A stretch of DNA of 64,000 bases from Spirochaetales bacterium (GTDB taxonomy: Bacteria; Spirochaetota; Spirochaetia; Treponematales; Treponemataceae): the NCBI GenBank assembly GCA_029098225.1, contig JAQXNX010000011.1:62001-126000 (forward strand). The letters run 5' to 3'. Positions within the stretch are counted from its first letter, which is position 1, and each line of letters starts with the position of its first letter. The notes under the pieces are model-generated. The model searched no databases, was not told where the DNA came from, and saw nothing but the letters and a program-made list of their open reading frames with translations. Below are positions 17,923 to 26,723 of this stretch, piece by piece. A program made the position numbers and the translations under genes.

Positions 17923-19313
17923 TGGCAAATAAAGTAGAATTACCTTCAATTCTTAAAAAATTCTATTCTGTATTTGAAGAAAACGGATTTAAAGCCTATC
18001 TGGTAGGCGGCGCGGTTCGTGATATCTTTTTAAATAAAAAAGCTTCGGATTATGATGTTGCTACGAATGCAACTCCTCAGGATGTTATAAAAATTTTTAA
18101 ATTTGTTATTCCTACAGGAATTGAACATGGAACTGTTACTGTTCATTTTATGAATAATGAAATTGAAGTTACAACCTTCAGAACTGAATCCGGTTATTCA
18201 GACGGGCGTCATCCTGATTCTGTAAATTATGCTGCAACTATTGAAGAAGATCTTTCTCGCCGCGATTTTACAATGAATGCAATTGCCGTGAATCTTAAGG
18301 ATAATTCAATCGTAGATCCTTATGGCGGAATTGAGGATATTAAAAAGCAGCTTATAAAAACTGTTGGAGATTCAAAAGAACGTTTTCTTGAAGATGGATT
18401 ACGTCCTGTTCGTGCCATACGCTTTGCATCTAAATTAAATTTTAAGATTGAAGATAATACTTTTAATAGTCTTTCAGATATAAAGGTTCTTGAAAAAACG
18501 GCTTCGATTTCTGTGGAAAGATTTCGTGATGAATTTATGAAAATTCTTGCATCAAATAAGCCAAGTGTGGGCCTTAAATTACTTGAAGAAACTGGGATAT
18601 TAAAAATTTTTATTCCTGAATTAATTAATTGTCGTAACTGCATACAAAGAGATGACCGTGGCTACCATGTTTTTGATGTTCTTGATCATCTTATTTACGC
18701 CTGTGATGGTGCCCCAAAGGATAATCCTGCAGTTCGTTTATCAGCTCTTTTTCATGATATTGGAAAACCTCAGGCGCGGACAGAACGCATGGAAAATGGT
18801 TTATCAATTGTAAATTTTTATAGTCACGAAGTTTATTCAGAAGCAATTTCCAGACAGATTATGACAAGATTGAAGTTTTCTAATGTGGAAATTAATAAAG
18901 TCTGCCTTCTTGTAAAAAATCATATGTTCCACTATACAAAGGACTGGACAAGTGCAGCAGTCAGAAGATTTCTTGTAAAAGTTGGTTATGAAAACGTAGA
19001 CGATTTATGCGCATTAAGAATTGCTGATATGTATGGAAAATACAATAAAGAAGTATCGTACAAAGACAGTTCAGAATGTGAGCTTTTGATTGAATTAAAA
19101 GATAGAATAAAAGAAATTCAGCTGAAAAATGAAGCCCTGTCTCTTAGGGATTTAAAAGTAAACGGAAAAGATTTAATGAATATGGGAATTCCTTCCGGTA
19201 AAAAAATCGGAGTTATTCTTAATGAGCTTCTGGAAACTGTTCTGGAAGACCCTTCCATGAATGAGAAAGAAAAACTGTTAAAAATTGCTGCTAATTTGAA
19301 TTCTCTGTATTAA
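17922..19313 (+). CDS. cca: CCA tRNA nucleotidyltransferase with HD domain
   Basis: A class II nucleotidyltransferase of 463 residues that adds or repairs the 3' CCA of tRNAs. The N-terminal domain has LVGGAVRD (27-34), the metal-binding pair DYD (Asp43, Asp45), TGIEHGTVTV, and the nucleotide-selecting segment EEDLSRRDFTMNA. The C-terminal half has an HD phosphohydrolase motif (LFHDIGKPQ) and a second His-rich stretch (VKNHMFHY). HD-containing members are often CCA-adding enzymes, although poly(A) polymerases are close relatives. The two tRNAs in this window do not encode CCA, which is consistent. The gene is coupled to the membrane protein gene before it. Confidence 0.9.
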   Translation: MANKVELPSILKKFYSVFEENGFKAYLVGGAVRDIFLNKKASDYDVATNATPQDVIKIFKFVIPTGIEHGTVTVHFMNNEIEVTTFRTESGYSDGRHPDSVNYAATIEEDLSRRDFTMNAIAVNLKDNSIVDPYGGIEDIKKQLIKTVGDSKERFLEDGLRPVRAIRFASKLNFKIEDNTFNSLSDIKVLEKTASISVERFRDEFMKILASNKPSVGLKLLEETGILKIFIPELINCRNCIQRDDRGYHVFDVLDHLIYACDGAPKDNPAVRLSALFHDIGKPQARTERMENGLSIVNFYSHEVYSEAISRQIMTRLKFSNVEINKVCLLVKNHMFHYTKDWTSAAVRRFLVKVGYENVDDLCALRIADMYGKYNKEVSYKDSSECELLIELKDRIKEIQLKNEALSLRDLKVNGKDLMNMGIPSGKKIGVILNELLETVLEDPSMNEKEKLLKIAANLNSLY

Positions 19314-19332
19314 AAAATTGACAGTTTAATAA

Positions 19333-19360
19333 AGGTTCTGAATAAATTTATACAGAACCT
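19333..19360. terminator. Inverted repeat between convergent cca and MATE genes
   Basis: AGGTTCTG (19333-19340) and CAGAACCT (19353-19360) form an 8-bp perfect stem with a 12-nt loop. The right arm overlaps the last codons of the MATE gene. Position between convergent genes suggests a bidirectional terminator, but there is no clean U-tract on either side. Confidence 0.45.
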
Positions 19361-20709
19361 GCAAGATTATTTTCAAACTCTTTTATGTATTTTCTGTAAA
19401 AAATTAAATTTACTATAAAGGTTAAAATCCAGGAAATTGGATATGATAAGAAAATAATTGTTGGTGTATGAAAATACGTAATCCTAAAAATTGTAAAAAG
19501 CCATATAATTCTAAAAATACATGCGCCGCTTAAAGAAGAAATAACCGGCATAAGAGAATGTCCGATTCCGCGGATGATATTTGCCATAGAATCCATCATT
19601 CCGCATAAGAAATATGTAGACATAATTATTGTAAGTCGAATCATTCCGGCCTCAATTACTTCTGGTTCTTTTGTGAATATTCCAATTAACTGGCGACCGA
19701 ATATATAAGCTGCCGCGCTCATTACACCGCCTATTACAATGATAGAGGCCTGTGCAATCCATACAACTTTCTTAATGCGCTCAGGCTTTTTTGCTCCCGC
19801 ATTTTGAGAACAGAAGGTTAATCCACCCTGCGAAAATCCGTTCATTGAGGTATAAATAAAGCCTTCTATGTTTACAACTGCCGAGTTTCCTGCAATCATA
19901 ATTTTTCCAAATGAGTTTACAGAGGATTGAATTATTACGTTTGAAAAAGAAAACATTATTCCCTGAAAACCAGCCGGCAAACCAACCTTAACAATTTTTG
20001 CTAGAATCTGGGGTGTAAGCCTTAATTTTTTCATATTTAAATGAAAATCATCTTTTTCTGTAAGCAGAATTATTATTACACTTACAGCTGAAAGTGTCTG
20101 AGAAATTACAGTCGCGTAGGCAACTCCTGAAACTCCCATATTAAATTTTATTACAAAAAGAAGATTCAGCAAAAGGTTTAATACCCCAGCTAGAAAAAGG
20201 ATGAAAAGTGTTCGTAAAGTGTCTCCTTTTGAACGTAATAAGGCACTTCCAAAATTATAGACCATTGTTGCAGTTATACCCGCAAAATATATTCTCAGAT
20301 AAGTGGCAGCGAGCTCCAGAACCTCTGGCGGGCATTGCATAAGGTTTAATATAAAGGTTGCTCCAAAAATCCCTGCAGCAGTTAATATAATTCCACTTAA
20401 AAATGAAAGTAAAATTGCCGTATGAACGGTATCCTGTAATTCTTTTGATTTTCCAGCTCCAAAAAAATGTGAAGCTACAACATTTGTTCCAATGGAAAGT
20501 CCTGTAAAAAGATTTATAAGCAGATTTATTAATGAGCCTGTAGATCCTACTGCAGCAAGAGATTCGTAACCTGCATAACGTCCTACAACAACTACGTCGG
20601 CAGCATTAAAGAGTAATTGCAGCAAATTTGAGAATATTAAAGGAATTGAAAATTGAAGAAGTTTTCCAAGAATGGAACCTTCCGTCATATTTATCTGATT
20701 ATTTTTCAT
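19348..20709 (-). CDS. MATE-family multidrug/cation antiporter
   Basis: A 453-residue transporter with about twelve hydrophobic helices, in the NorM/MATE exporter family that couples efflux of cationic compounds to Na+ or H+ entry. The N-terminus shows the family opening TEGSILGKLLQFSIPLIFSN, the helix with LFNAADVVVVGRY, and AAVGSTGSLINLL. The pseudo-repeat at mid-protein (GLPAGFQGIMFSFSNVIIQS) supports two related halves. Length is typical. Substrate cannot be predicted. Its start overlaps the stop of the small upstream gene by 11 bp, so the pair is coupled. Related flippases such as MurJ are less likely given the sequence character. Confidence 0.9.
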   Translation of the reverse strand: MKNNQINMTEGSILGKLLQFSIPLIFSNLLQLLFNAADVVVVGRYAGYESLAAVGSTGSLINLLINLFTGLSIGTNVVASHFFGAGKSKELQDTVHTAILLSFLSGIILTAAGIFGATFILNLMQCPPEVLELAATYLRIYFAGITATMVYNFGSALLRSKGDTLRTLFILFLAGVLNLLLNLLFVIKFNMGVSGVAYATVISQTLSAVSVIIILLTEKDDFHLNMKKLRLTPQILAKIVKVGLPAGFQGIMFSFSNVIIQSSVNSFGKIMIAGNSAVVNIEGFIYTSMNGFSQGGLTFCSQNAGAKKPERIKKVVWIAQASIIVIGGVMSAAAYIFGRQLIGIFTKEPEVIEAGMIRLTIIMSTYFLCGMMDSMANIIRGIGHSLMPVISSLSGACIFRIIWLFTIFRITYFHTPTIIFLSYPISWILTFIVNLIFYRKYIKEFENNLAGSV

Positions 20710-20929
20710 CTAAATCTTCCAGCATATCCTTAAAAAAGTGATTATCAATTTTTGCTTCATTCATCAAGCTTCCATAAGAATCGTATTTTTTTCCTTCAAA
20801 AGTTCTTCCAAAAACAATATAGTCTTTTCCGTTTTCAGAATCGTAAGTAAGGGAATATGTTTTTCCTTTATAAAGAAATTCCATTTCTTTTTTTGCCTGT
20901 AAACGAAATATAAATTCTTCTTTTGTCAT
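20699..20929 (-). CDS. Small protein of unknown function (76 aa)
   Basis: A soluble charged protein with alternating strands (EMEFLYKGKTYSLTYD, DYIVFGRTFEGKKYD) and an acidic C-terminus. I recognise no named domain. I chose ATG 20929 (MTKEEF) because a TAAAAT box lies at 20937-20942, only 7 nt upstream, and overlaps the alternative ATG at 20938. This makes the transcript leaderless. Its last 11 bp overlap the start of the MATE gene. Confidence 0.65.
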   Translation of the reverse strand: MTKEEFIFRLQAKKEMEFLYKGKTYSLTYDSENGKDYIVFGRTFEGKKYDSYGSLMNEAKIDNHFFKDMLEDLDEK

Positions 20930-20936
20930 AGTCCGC

Positions 20937-20974
20937 ATTTTACTGTATGCTAAAATCAAAATCAATGTTATAAT
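20937..20974. promoter_or_regulatory. Divergent promoters between the 76-aa gene and moxR
   Basis: Minus strand: TTGATT (20960-20965), 17 bp, TAAAAT (20937-20942), 7 nt before the ATG at 20929. Plus strand: a perfect TATAAT (20969-20974), 6 nt before the moxR ATG at 20981, with no good -35 box. Neither gene has a ribosome site. Both starts look leaderless. Confidence 0.55.
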
Positions 20975-20980
20975 GCAAAT

Positions 20981-21934
20981 ATGTTAAAAATAAAAGAAGT
21001 ATCACAAAAAATTAAAAATCAGATTCAGACTGTTTATAAAGGAAATTCAAAAATAATTGATAAAATTCTTTCCTGTTTATTTGCCGGCGGGCATGTTCTT
21101 TTGGAAGATGTTCCGGGAACCGGTAAAACTGTTTTAGCAAAGGCTCTTGCTAAATCCACCTCTCTTTCTTTTTCAAGAATTCAGTGCACACCTGATTTAA
21201 TGCCTTCTGATGTTACAGGAAGCAGTGTTTATCTTGCAAAAGAACAGAATTTTGAATTCAGAAAAGGTCCTGTTTTTTCTTCTATTCTGCTTGTTGATGA
21301 ATTAAATCGTGCTACACCTCGTACTCAGTCTGCCCTTCTTGAATGTATGGCAGAAAGTCAGGTTAGTGCAGATGGAAATCTTTATAAACTGGATAAACCT
21401 TTTTTTGTAATTGCTACTCAAAATCCGGTTGAATCTGAAGGAACTTTTCCTCTTCCAGAAGCTCAGAAGGATCGTTTTACAATGATGCTTTCTTTAGGCT
21501 ACCCTTCTGCTGAAGATGAAAAATTAATTATTACAAATCAGCGCTCAACAGTTCATCCTGTAGAAAATATTCAGCCATGTGTATCTGATAAGGATATTCT
21601 GGACTGCCAGGAAGAAGCTGTTACAGTTCATGTTGAAGATTCAGTTTTATCATATATTATTGAACTGGCAGAAAAAACAAGAAACGATTCAAGGCTTGCT
21701 GCTGGAGTTTCAACCCGAGGAACTCTTGCTTTATATAAATCATGTCAGGCTTATGCTGCAATTTTGGGAAGAGATTTTGTAACTCCAGAAGACGTTAAAG
21801 AGCTTGCAGAGAATGTTTTTGTTAACAGAATTATTCTTTCCAGCGAATCAGTTTTGAAAGGTTTTACAGCTCAATCTATTATCAGTGATATTTTGATGCA
21901 GGTTCCAATTCCAGAATTTTCTGCTCATGTATAA
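20981..21934 (+). CDS. MoxR-family AAA+ ATPase
   Basis: A 317-residue AAA+ chaperone-like ATPase. The Walker A motif is DVPGTGKT (43-50), Walker B is LLVDELNR (103-110), sensor 1 is ATQNP, and an arginine-containing DRFTM follows. The C-terminal lid domain includes AGVSTRGTL. MoxR proteins usually act with a DUF58 protein encoded next door and help mature or activate envelope or metalloprotein targets; the target here is unknown. It is the first gene of a four-gene unit with DUF58, a membrane protein and an ATP-grasp enzyme. TATAAT ends 6 nt before the ATG and no Shine-Dalgarno sequence is present. Confidence 0.9.
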   Translation: MLKIKEVSQKIKNQIQTVYKGNSKIIDKILSCLFAGGHVLLEDVPGTGKTVLAKALAKSTSLSFSRIQCTPDLMPSDVTGSSVYLAKEQNFEFRKGPVFSSILLVDELNRATPRTQSALLECMAESQVSADGNLYKLDKPFFVIATQNPVESEGTFPLPEAQKDRFTMMLSLGYPSAEDEKLIITNQRSTVHPVENIQPCVSDKDILDCQEEAVTVHVEDSVLSYIIELAEKTRNDSRLAAGVSTRGTLALYKSCQAYAAILGRDFVTPEDVKELAENVFVNRIILSSESVLKGFTAQSIISDILMQVPIPEFSAHV

Positions 21935-21983
21935 ATCAATTTATTAAGGCATAAAATTTATAGCTGGAAAACAGGAGTAAAAC

Positions 21984-23072
21984 TTGATAAAAACATCGCC
22001 GGTTACAAAAACGGCTTTAATATTATGCATAATATTTTTCCTCATTATTCCTGTAAAAATAGTTCAGATTATTTGTCTTACCTTTATCTTTACAATTCTT
22101 TTTTCATATTTGTATTCAAAAAATTTATTAAAGAATATTGATGTTGTACATACAATAAAATCCTTAAAGCTTGCATGTAATGAAAATTCCGATGTCATTC
22201 TGTTCATTAAAAACTATTCATTTTTGCCTGCCTTTTTCTGCTATTATTTTGATGAAGCTCCATTTTTAAGAATTTATAAAGATAAAAATTCAGATACATG
22301 CATGCTCCGTCCAAAAGAAAATTTAAGGCTCACTTATAATGTTACAGCCCTAGAACGCGGATTATTTTCTGCAGGACCTTTTAAACTGACTCTTTCTGAT
22401 CCGCTTGGTTTGTTTCAAATCAAAAAAAAAATTGAAGACAGAACAATAATTACTGTAAGACCTGCAAGAATAAATTTTCAAACCTTTTTACAACCTGGAA
22501 TTCCTGGAGGTTTTGAAAAAATTATGAATCCAATATTTGAAGATATTACTCTTCATAAAAGCATAAGGCCTTATAAAACTGGAGATAGTATCAGACGAAT
22601 AAACTGGCGTGCGAGCGCAAAGTGTAATGAACTGTATATTAACCAATATGATTTTACATATGATGTTCCTGTTTTTGTTTTTTTAAATCTTGCTGAAGAT
22701 GATTATCCTTTAAAAGAAATGCGATGGTATTCTGAAAAGGCAATTGAAATTGCTGCAAGTATAATATTGACTGCAGGCCTTCATAAAATGCGCTGCGGTT
22801 TTGCAGCATACAGTCAGGACTTTCCTTTTTTAAAACCAAAGCTTAATCAAACTGATTTTATTCTTGATTTGCTTTCTGTAATTAAAAGTACTCCAGGAAA
22901 AGTTTCTTATAATCCAATTCTTCAGTTTGAAAAAAAACTTCCTTCCGGAACCTTAATTTATGAAATTGGACCAGAAGCAGTTGAATCTTATTTCACTAAA
23001 TTAACTGCTGGAAATGAAAACTTTAATACTAAAAATCTCAGGATATTAAAAAATGGAAAAGAATTATTTTAG
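21984..23072 (+). CDS. DUF58-domain protein partnered with MoxR
   Basis: The 362-residue protein has two N-terminal membrane helices (about 9-47), a beta-rich section, and the DUF58 signature RPYKTGDSIRRINWRASAK near 194-213 followed by a von Willebrand A-like fold. DUF58 proteins accompany MoxR ATPases in a conserved pair, thought to form a membrane-linked assembly system. The start is TTG at 21984 with AGGAG seven nt upstream, 49 bp after moxR. The end overlaps the next gene by 20 bp. Typical clusters continue with transglutaminase or VWA genes; here a different membrane protein follows. Confidence 0.88.
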   Translation: MIKTSPVTKTALILCIIFFLIIPVKIVQIICLTFIFTILFSYLYSKNLLKNIDVVHTIKSLKLACNENSDVILFIKNYSFLPAFFCYYFDEAPFLRIYKDKNSDTCMLRPKENLRLTYNVTALERGLFSAGPFKLTLSDPLGLFQIKKKIEDRTIITVRPARINFQTFLQPGIPGGFEKIMNPIFEDITLHKSIRPYKTGDSIRRINWRASAKCNELYINQYDFTYDVPVFVFLNLAEDDYPLKEMRWYSEKAIEIAASIILTAGLHKMRCGFAAYSQDFPFLKPKLNQTDFILDLLSVIKSTPGKVSYNPILQFEKKLPSGTLIYEIGPEAVESYFTKLTAGNENFNTKNLRILKNGKELF

Positions 23073-24501
23073 TCACAGATTATTAGTTTTTTTAAGTTCA
23101 ACTTCATTTATGTTTATAATTCTCGGAGTAATAAATGAAATATTAAAAATTCAGGTTTCTTCAAATTCTATAAATATTTTTACATTTGTGATTACATTTT
23201 TTTCGGGAATAATTTTTGTATTAATTCAATACCTTTTCGTAAACGAAAAATCAAATGCCGGAGTTCACATAAGATTTATGATAATTTATCTTCTCATAAT
23301 TCTCACTGCTGCATTTTTTATATTCGGTCGAAAATTTAATTTTTTATTATTAATTTCATTAACCTTTCAATATTTTATTTCTAACCGCATTCATGATTTA
23401 TTTCTACGACACCAGATATTTATAATTCACTGCGAAGGAAAAAAAGGAAAAGCTTTAACTGAACATCTTTTCCGCGACAATCTTTTTGTAAAAGATCTTG
23501 GAATAAGCCTTAAAAAAACTCAGACTACTCTTTTAATTCTTTCATTTGTTTCTGTAATTTCTCTTATAATTTTATTAGCCTGGAAGGCGCGGCTGACACT
23601 TTATATTCTTTTATCTTTTTTTATTTTTTTCTTAAGTGTTTTTTTTATTTGTATTTGTATTGGATTTTTTTCTAAGGAAGCTTTTTATGCAAGCCTTGGG
23701 TTCACAGAAATTATTAGAAATAAATCCAAAGTTTTAAAAAGCTGCTTTATAATTCTTTTTATTTCTATAATTCTCGCTTTTATTTTTTCAAGTAATTCAA
23801 GTTTAATTGATTTATCAAAATTTCCGAAATTTGCACAGAAGCTGGAAACTCATTATTACAATCAAAACTTTATACCTCCAGATCCAACTCCAGACCTTGC
23901 TAATGATTTTCGAAATCAGTTAGCTAAGTTAGATACAAAAGAATGGATTTCTGAAGAAGTTATGAATATGATTTTAAAGATTTTAAAATATATTCTTATT
24001 ACTGTTTCTGGAATTTTTCTTATTGTAAAATTCTTTAAACCTTTTTTTAGTCTTGGCTGGCAGAGATTCTGGAGTGAGTCTCATCTTTATAAATTTTTTA
24101 AAGCGGTTATAAATGAAATTTCTGTTTTTTTCCGATTAATATTTCTTCATGAAAAAAAATCAGATGTAAATTATTCTACTGTCAGCTCAAGAAATTTTTT
24201 AAATTCCATGCAACAGGTAATTAAACAATCTTCCAAATCAAAAAAGAAAAAAATTGAACTGGACAGACTTACAAAACAGTTTGTTAAGCTTATAATTTTT
24301 GCTGAAGCTCATGGATATAAATACAAAAAAAATCTTGCACCTTTAGAATATACCTCTATGCTTACAGATTCAAAATTATTCAATCTTACTTGTGCAAATA
24401 AAGCTGGATGTCTATTTGAAAAAGCCTTGTATTCTAAAGATATATTAAGTAAAGAAGAAGAAACTCAATTTGTAAAAAATCTTAAGGATGCAATTATATA
24501 A
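23053..24501 (+). CDS. Membrane protein in the MoxR cluster, DUF4129-like C-terminus
   Basis: A 482-residue protein with about seven hydrophobic helices: six in the first 250 residues and one near 315-335. It ends in a cytoplasmic helical domain containing QFVKLIIFAEAHGYKYKK and LAPLEYTSML, which resembles the DUF4129 tail seen in MoxR-cluster proteins; this is a resemblance, not a confirmed match. It overlaps DUF58 by 20 bp and its stop TAA is followed at once by the ATG of the ATP-grasp gene, so it is tightly coupled on both sides. A role with MoxR/DUF58 at the membrane is inferred from position. Confidence 0.7.
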   Translation: MEKNYFSHRLLVFLSSTSFMFIILGVINEILKIQVSSNSINIFTFVITFFSGIIFVLIQYLFVNEKSNAGVHIRFMIIYLLIILTAAFFIFGRKFNFLLLISLTFQYFISNRIHDLFLRHQIFIIHCEGKKGKALTEHLFRDNLFVKDLGISLKKTQTTLLILSFVSVISLIILLAWKARLTLYILLSFFIFFLSVFFICICIGFFSKEAFYASLGFTEIIRNKSKVLKSCFIILFISIILAFIFSSNSSLIDLSKFPKFAQKLETHYYNQNFIPPDPTPDLANDFRNQLAKLDTKEWISEEVMNMILKILKYILITVSGIFLIVKFFKPFFSLGWQRFWSESHLYKFFKAVINEISVFFRLIFLHEKKSDVNYSTVSSRNFLNSMQQVIKQSSKSKKKKIELDRLTKQFVKLIIFAEAHGYKYKKNLAPLEYTSMLTDSKLFNLTCANKAGCLFEKALYSKDILSKEEETQFVKNLKDAII

Positions 24502-25839
24502 ATGAATATTGTTTTTTACAGCACTTATCCCGTCAAACAATTAAATAATTCTCTTATAACAGATTCAAAAAAACTTACTCAGTTTCCTTCATGTCAGAAT
24601 GAATTTTTAGAATTTTGTAAAAAATATCCTGAACATAATTTTTATTGTGTTTACGAAGGTTTTTCATATTTTCTTCCAGATGAAAAAAAATCACCTGAAG
24701 TTTTTGTTCTTCCCTGTGGTTCATCAATTGAAGAAATATGTAATAAAATAATTTCACTCTCACCTTCTCTTTGCATTGCTGTTTCTATCTGGGCAGAACC
24801 TTTTGACTGGCTTTGCTGTAACGATGCTCTTGTAAAGGAAGATCTTGAAAGAAATGGAATTAAAACAATTTGCAATAGTGTTGAATTAAATTTAAAATGC
24901 TTTGATAAATATCTGACTGATTCTTTTTTAAGGCAAAATAATTTTCTTACTCCGAATTCAATTTTTGTAAATCATAATTTATATTTTTGTGCAGGAAGCA
25001 ATAAAACTGTCACATCAAATGTCTATAAGAATCTTATTTTTTCACAAATAAAAAAAATGAACTTTCCTCTTGTTATAAAAGAATGTACAGGCCTCAGTTC
25101 TCTTGGAGCAGAAGTTGTAAATACATTTGGTGAATGCAAAGCCTATCTGAATTCTAAAAAAAATAATTCTGATAGAATTATCTGCGAATATATAAAAGGC
25201 AGACATTTTGGAGTGGAAGTTTATAAAGATACATTCAGCATTTTTGAAATTTCATTAAATCGTTATGGAATTACAAGTCCAAAGCAAAGCGTAAAATTGA
25301 ATGAAACTTTAAATGATGATGAATTTAATTCTCTTAAAGAAATTATTAAAAATTTGCAGGAACAGTTAAATGCTCAGAATTGTATTCAGATAGATTTGAT
25401 TCTTTCAGAAAAAAAATCCGGATTAAACGGACAGGCACTCTGGTATATTCTTGAAATAAATCCAAGGCAAAGCGGAATGACAAATTGTGTCTGTGTTGAA
25501 CAGGGAAAATCAATTTTTGAATTATTATTTGAAAATTCTTCTGATAAAACATTAAATGAAAATCAAAATAAAAAAAGAGTTCTAAGCATAAAGCTTCCTG
25601 TTTTTTCGGATGGACTTCTTAAAGAAATTAATGAATTAAAGCTTGCAAAAAAAATAATTCAGTTTGAAAATCTAGAGGCAAAGCAGGAACGCGAAAAAGG
25701 CTGGTGCGAAATTATTCTTTGTGATGAAAGTTATTCCAAACTAACTGATAAAATGCATCAGTTAAAAAACTTTTTAATTAATAAAGAAAATTTTGATGAA
25801 TTTATGACGGCATTACAACATTTTGAATTAATGCACTGA
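24502..25839 (+). CDS. ATP-grasp ligase of unknown substrate
   Basis: A 445-residue soluble protein. The central part fits an ATP-grasp fold: FPLVIKECTGLSSLGAEVV contains the ATP-binding lysine and glycine-rich loop, IICEYIKGRHFGVEVY is the hinge, and EINPRQSG near 318-325 holds metal ligands (Glu and Asn). ATP-grasp enzymes join a carboxylate to an amine or thiol through an acyl phosphate. The N-terminal ~140 residues are pre-ATP-grasp in style but do not match a ligase I recognise. It starts on the base after the stop of the MoxR-cluster membrane protein. Its last 38 bp overlap the convergent FAH-like gene. The substrate is open. Confidence 0.75.
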   Translation: MNIVFYSTYPVKQLNNSLITDSKKLTQFPSCQNEFLEFCKKYPEHNFYCVYEGFSYFLPDEKKSPEVFVLPCGSSIEEICNKIISLSPSLCIAVSIWAEPFDWLCCNDALVKEDLERNGIKTICNSVELNLKCFDKYLTDSFLRQNNFLTPNSIFVNHNLYFCAGSNKTVTSNVYKNLIFSQIKKMNFPLVIKECTGLSSLGAEVVNTFGECKAYLNSKKNNSDRIICEYIKGRHFGVEVYKDTFSIFEISLNRYGITSPKQSVKLNETLNDDEFNSLKEIIKNLQEQLNAQNCIQIDLILSEKKSGLNGQALWYILEINPRQSGMTNCVCVEQGKSIFELLFENSSDKTLNENQNKKRVLSIKLPVFSDGLLKEINELKLAKKIIQFENLEAKQEREKGWCEIILCDESYSKLTDKMHQLKNFLINKENFDEFMTALQHFELMH

Positions 25840-26689
25840 TATCATCTGGAAAAATTTTATTTTTAAGTTTTTCTTCAATTTCTTTTTCTGAATATTTAGA
25901 CTGTGGATATAAAATTACGCAGGAAATATCTCCGTTCTGTAAAAAATTATTTTCACCAAAATCTGTATATCTTGTAGCTCCTATAGAAATCATGATTTTT
26001 TCCGGGAAGCCTGAATCTTTTAAATATTCATAAATATTTTCTGCCGGACCATCATCTTGCTGATTATTAAATTTATCTATGAGCCATTCAGTAAGTTTTT
26101 CGTAAATATAACTGTAAGTTTTTATTTCTGAATTTTCTCCATAAACAAAAATTTTATCATCGCGGATTAAATAACTTGCGATTCTGTAATCATCTAAAAT
26201 ACAGCCCTTTTCAAATTTATTAAGAGAAATTATATTTGAAGAAAGTCCTTTTGAAAAATTTCCCCAGTTCTTTTTTAAGCTGATTTTTTTAGCTCCGGCT
26301 TTTCTTATTGAACAGTCGTTAGAGGCTCCAAAGCCGACCGGCTGTAAATCTGCTAAAATTTTCCTGAATGAATTATACGGATCTTCTTTCCAGACTGCAT
26401 TAAAAATAATTGCGCATTCACTTTCTATTTGAAGTTTATCATCTGTAGAATTTGTTTCCTTAGGAAAAATAATTTTTGAATCAGAAAATGGAAATACTGT
26501 TAGAAATTCTGGTGTGATTGAATTTATTGATTTTGGAATAAAGGTTGGGAAAATTGCTTTAGGCGCATTTTTATCAGAAACTTTCATTTTTGCAAAATCA
26601 AGAGCTTCTCCAGCCTGTTCTAAATGTCCTGTAAAATTTCCTGCAACTCCAAAACAAGGTATATTATTTTCTTTATAAAAATCAAACAT
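25802..26689 (-). CDS. FAH-like (DUF5718-type) conserved protein
   Basis: A 295-residue soluble protein beginning with IPCFGVAGNFTGHLEQAGEA, a segment I associate with the uncharacterised DUF5718 family, and a mid-region (ESECAIIFNAVWKED, VGFGASNDCSIRKAG) with the look of fumarylacetoacetate-hydrolase-like folds. Both assignments come from memory of motifs and are tentative. No signal peptide or membrane helix. The catalytic acid residues of FAH cannot be confirmed by eye. It converges on, and overlaps by 38 bp, the ATP-grasp gene, and lies 34 bp upstream of no other minus-strand start: the FemAB-like gene is upstream of it, so both may share a transcript. Confidence 0.6.
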   Translation of the reverse strand: MFDFYKENNIPCFGVAGNFTGHLEQAGEALDFAKMKVSDKNAPKAIFPTFIPKSINSITPEFLTVFPFSDSKIIFPKETNSTDDKLQIESECAIIFNAVWKEDPYNSFRKILADLQPVGFGASNDCSIRKAGAKKISLKKNWGNFSKGLSSNIISLNKFEKGCILDDYRIASYLIRDDKIFVYGENSEIKTYSYIYEKLTEWLIDKFNNQQDDGPAENIYEYLKDSGFPEKIMISIGATRYTDFGENNFLQNGDISCVILYPQSKYSEKEIEEKLKNKIFPDDISALIQNVVMPS

Positions 26690-26723
26690 AGTTGTATTCC
26701 ATATATTCAGTTATTCAAAGATT

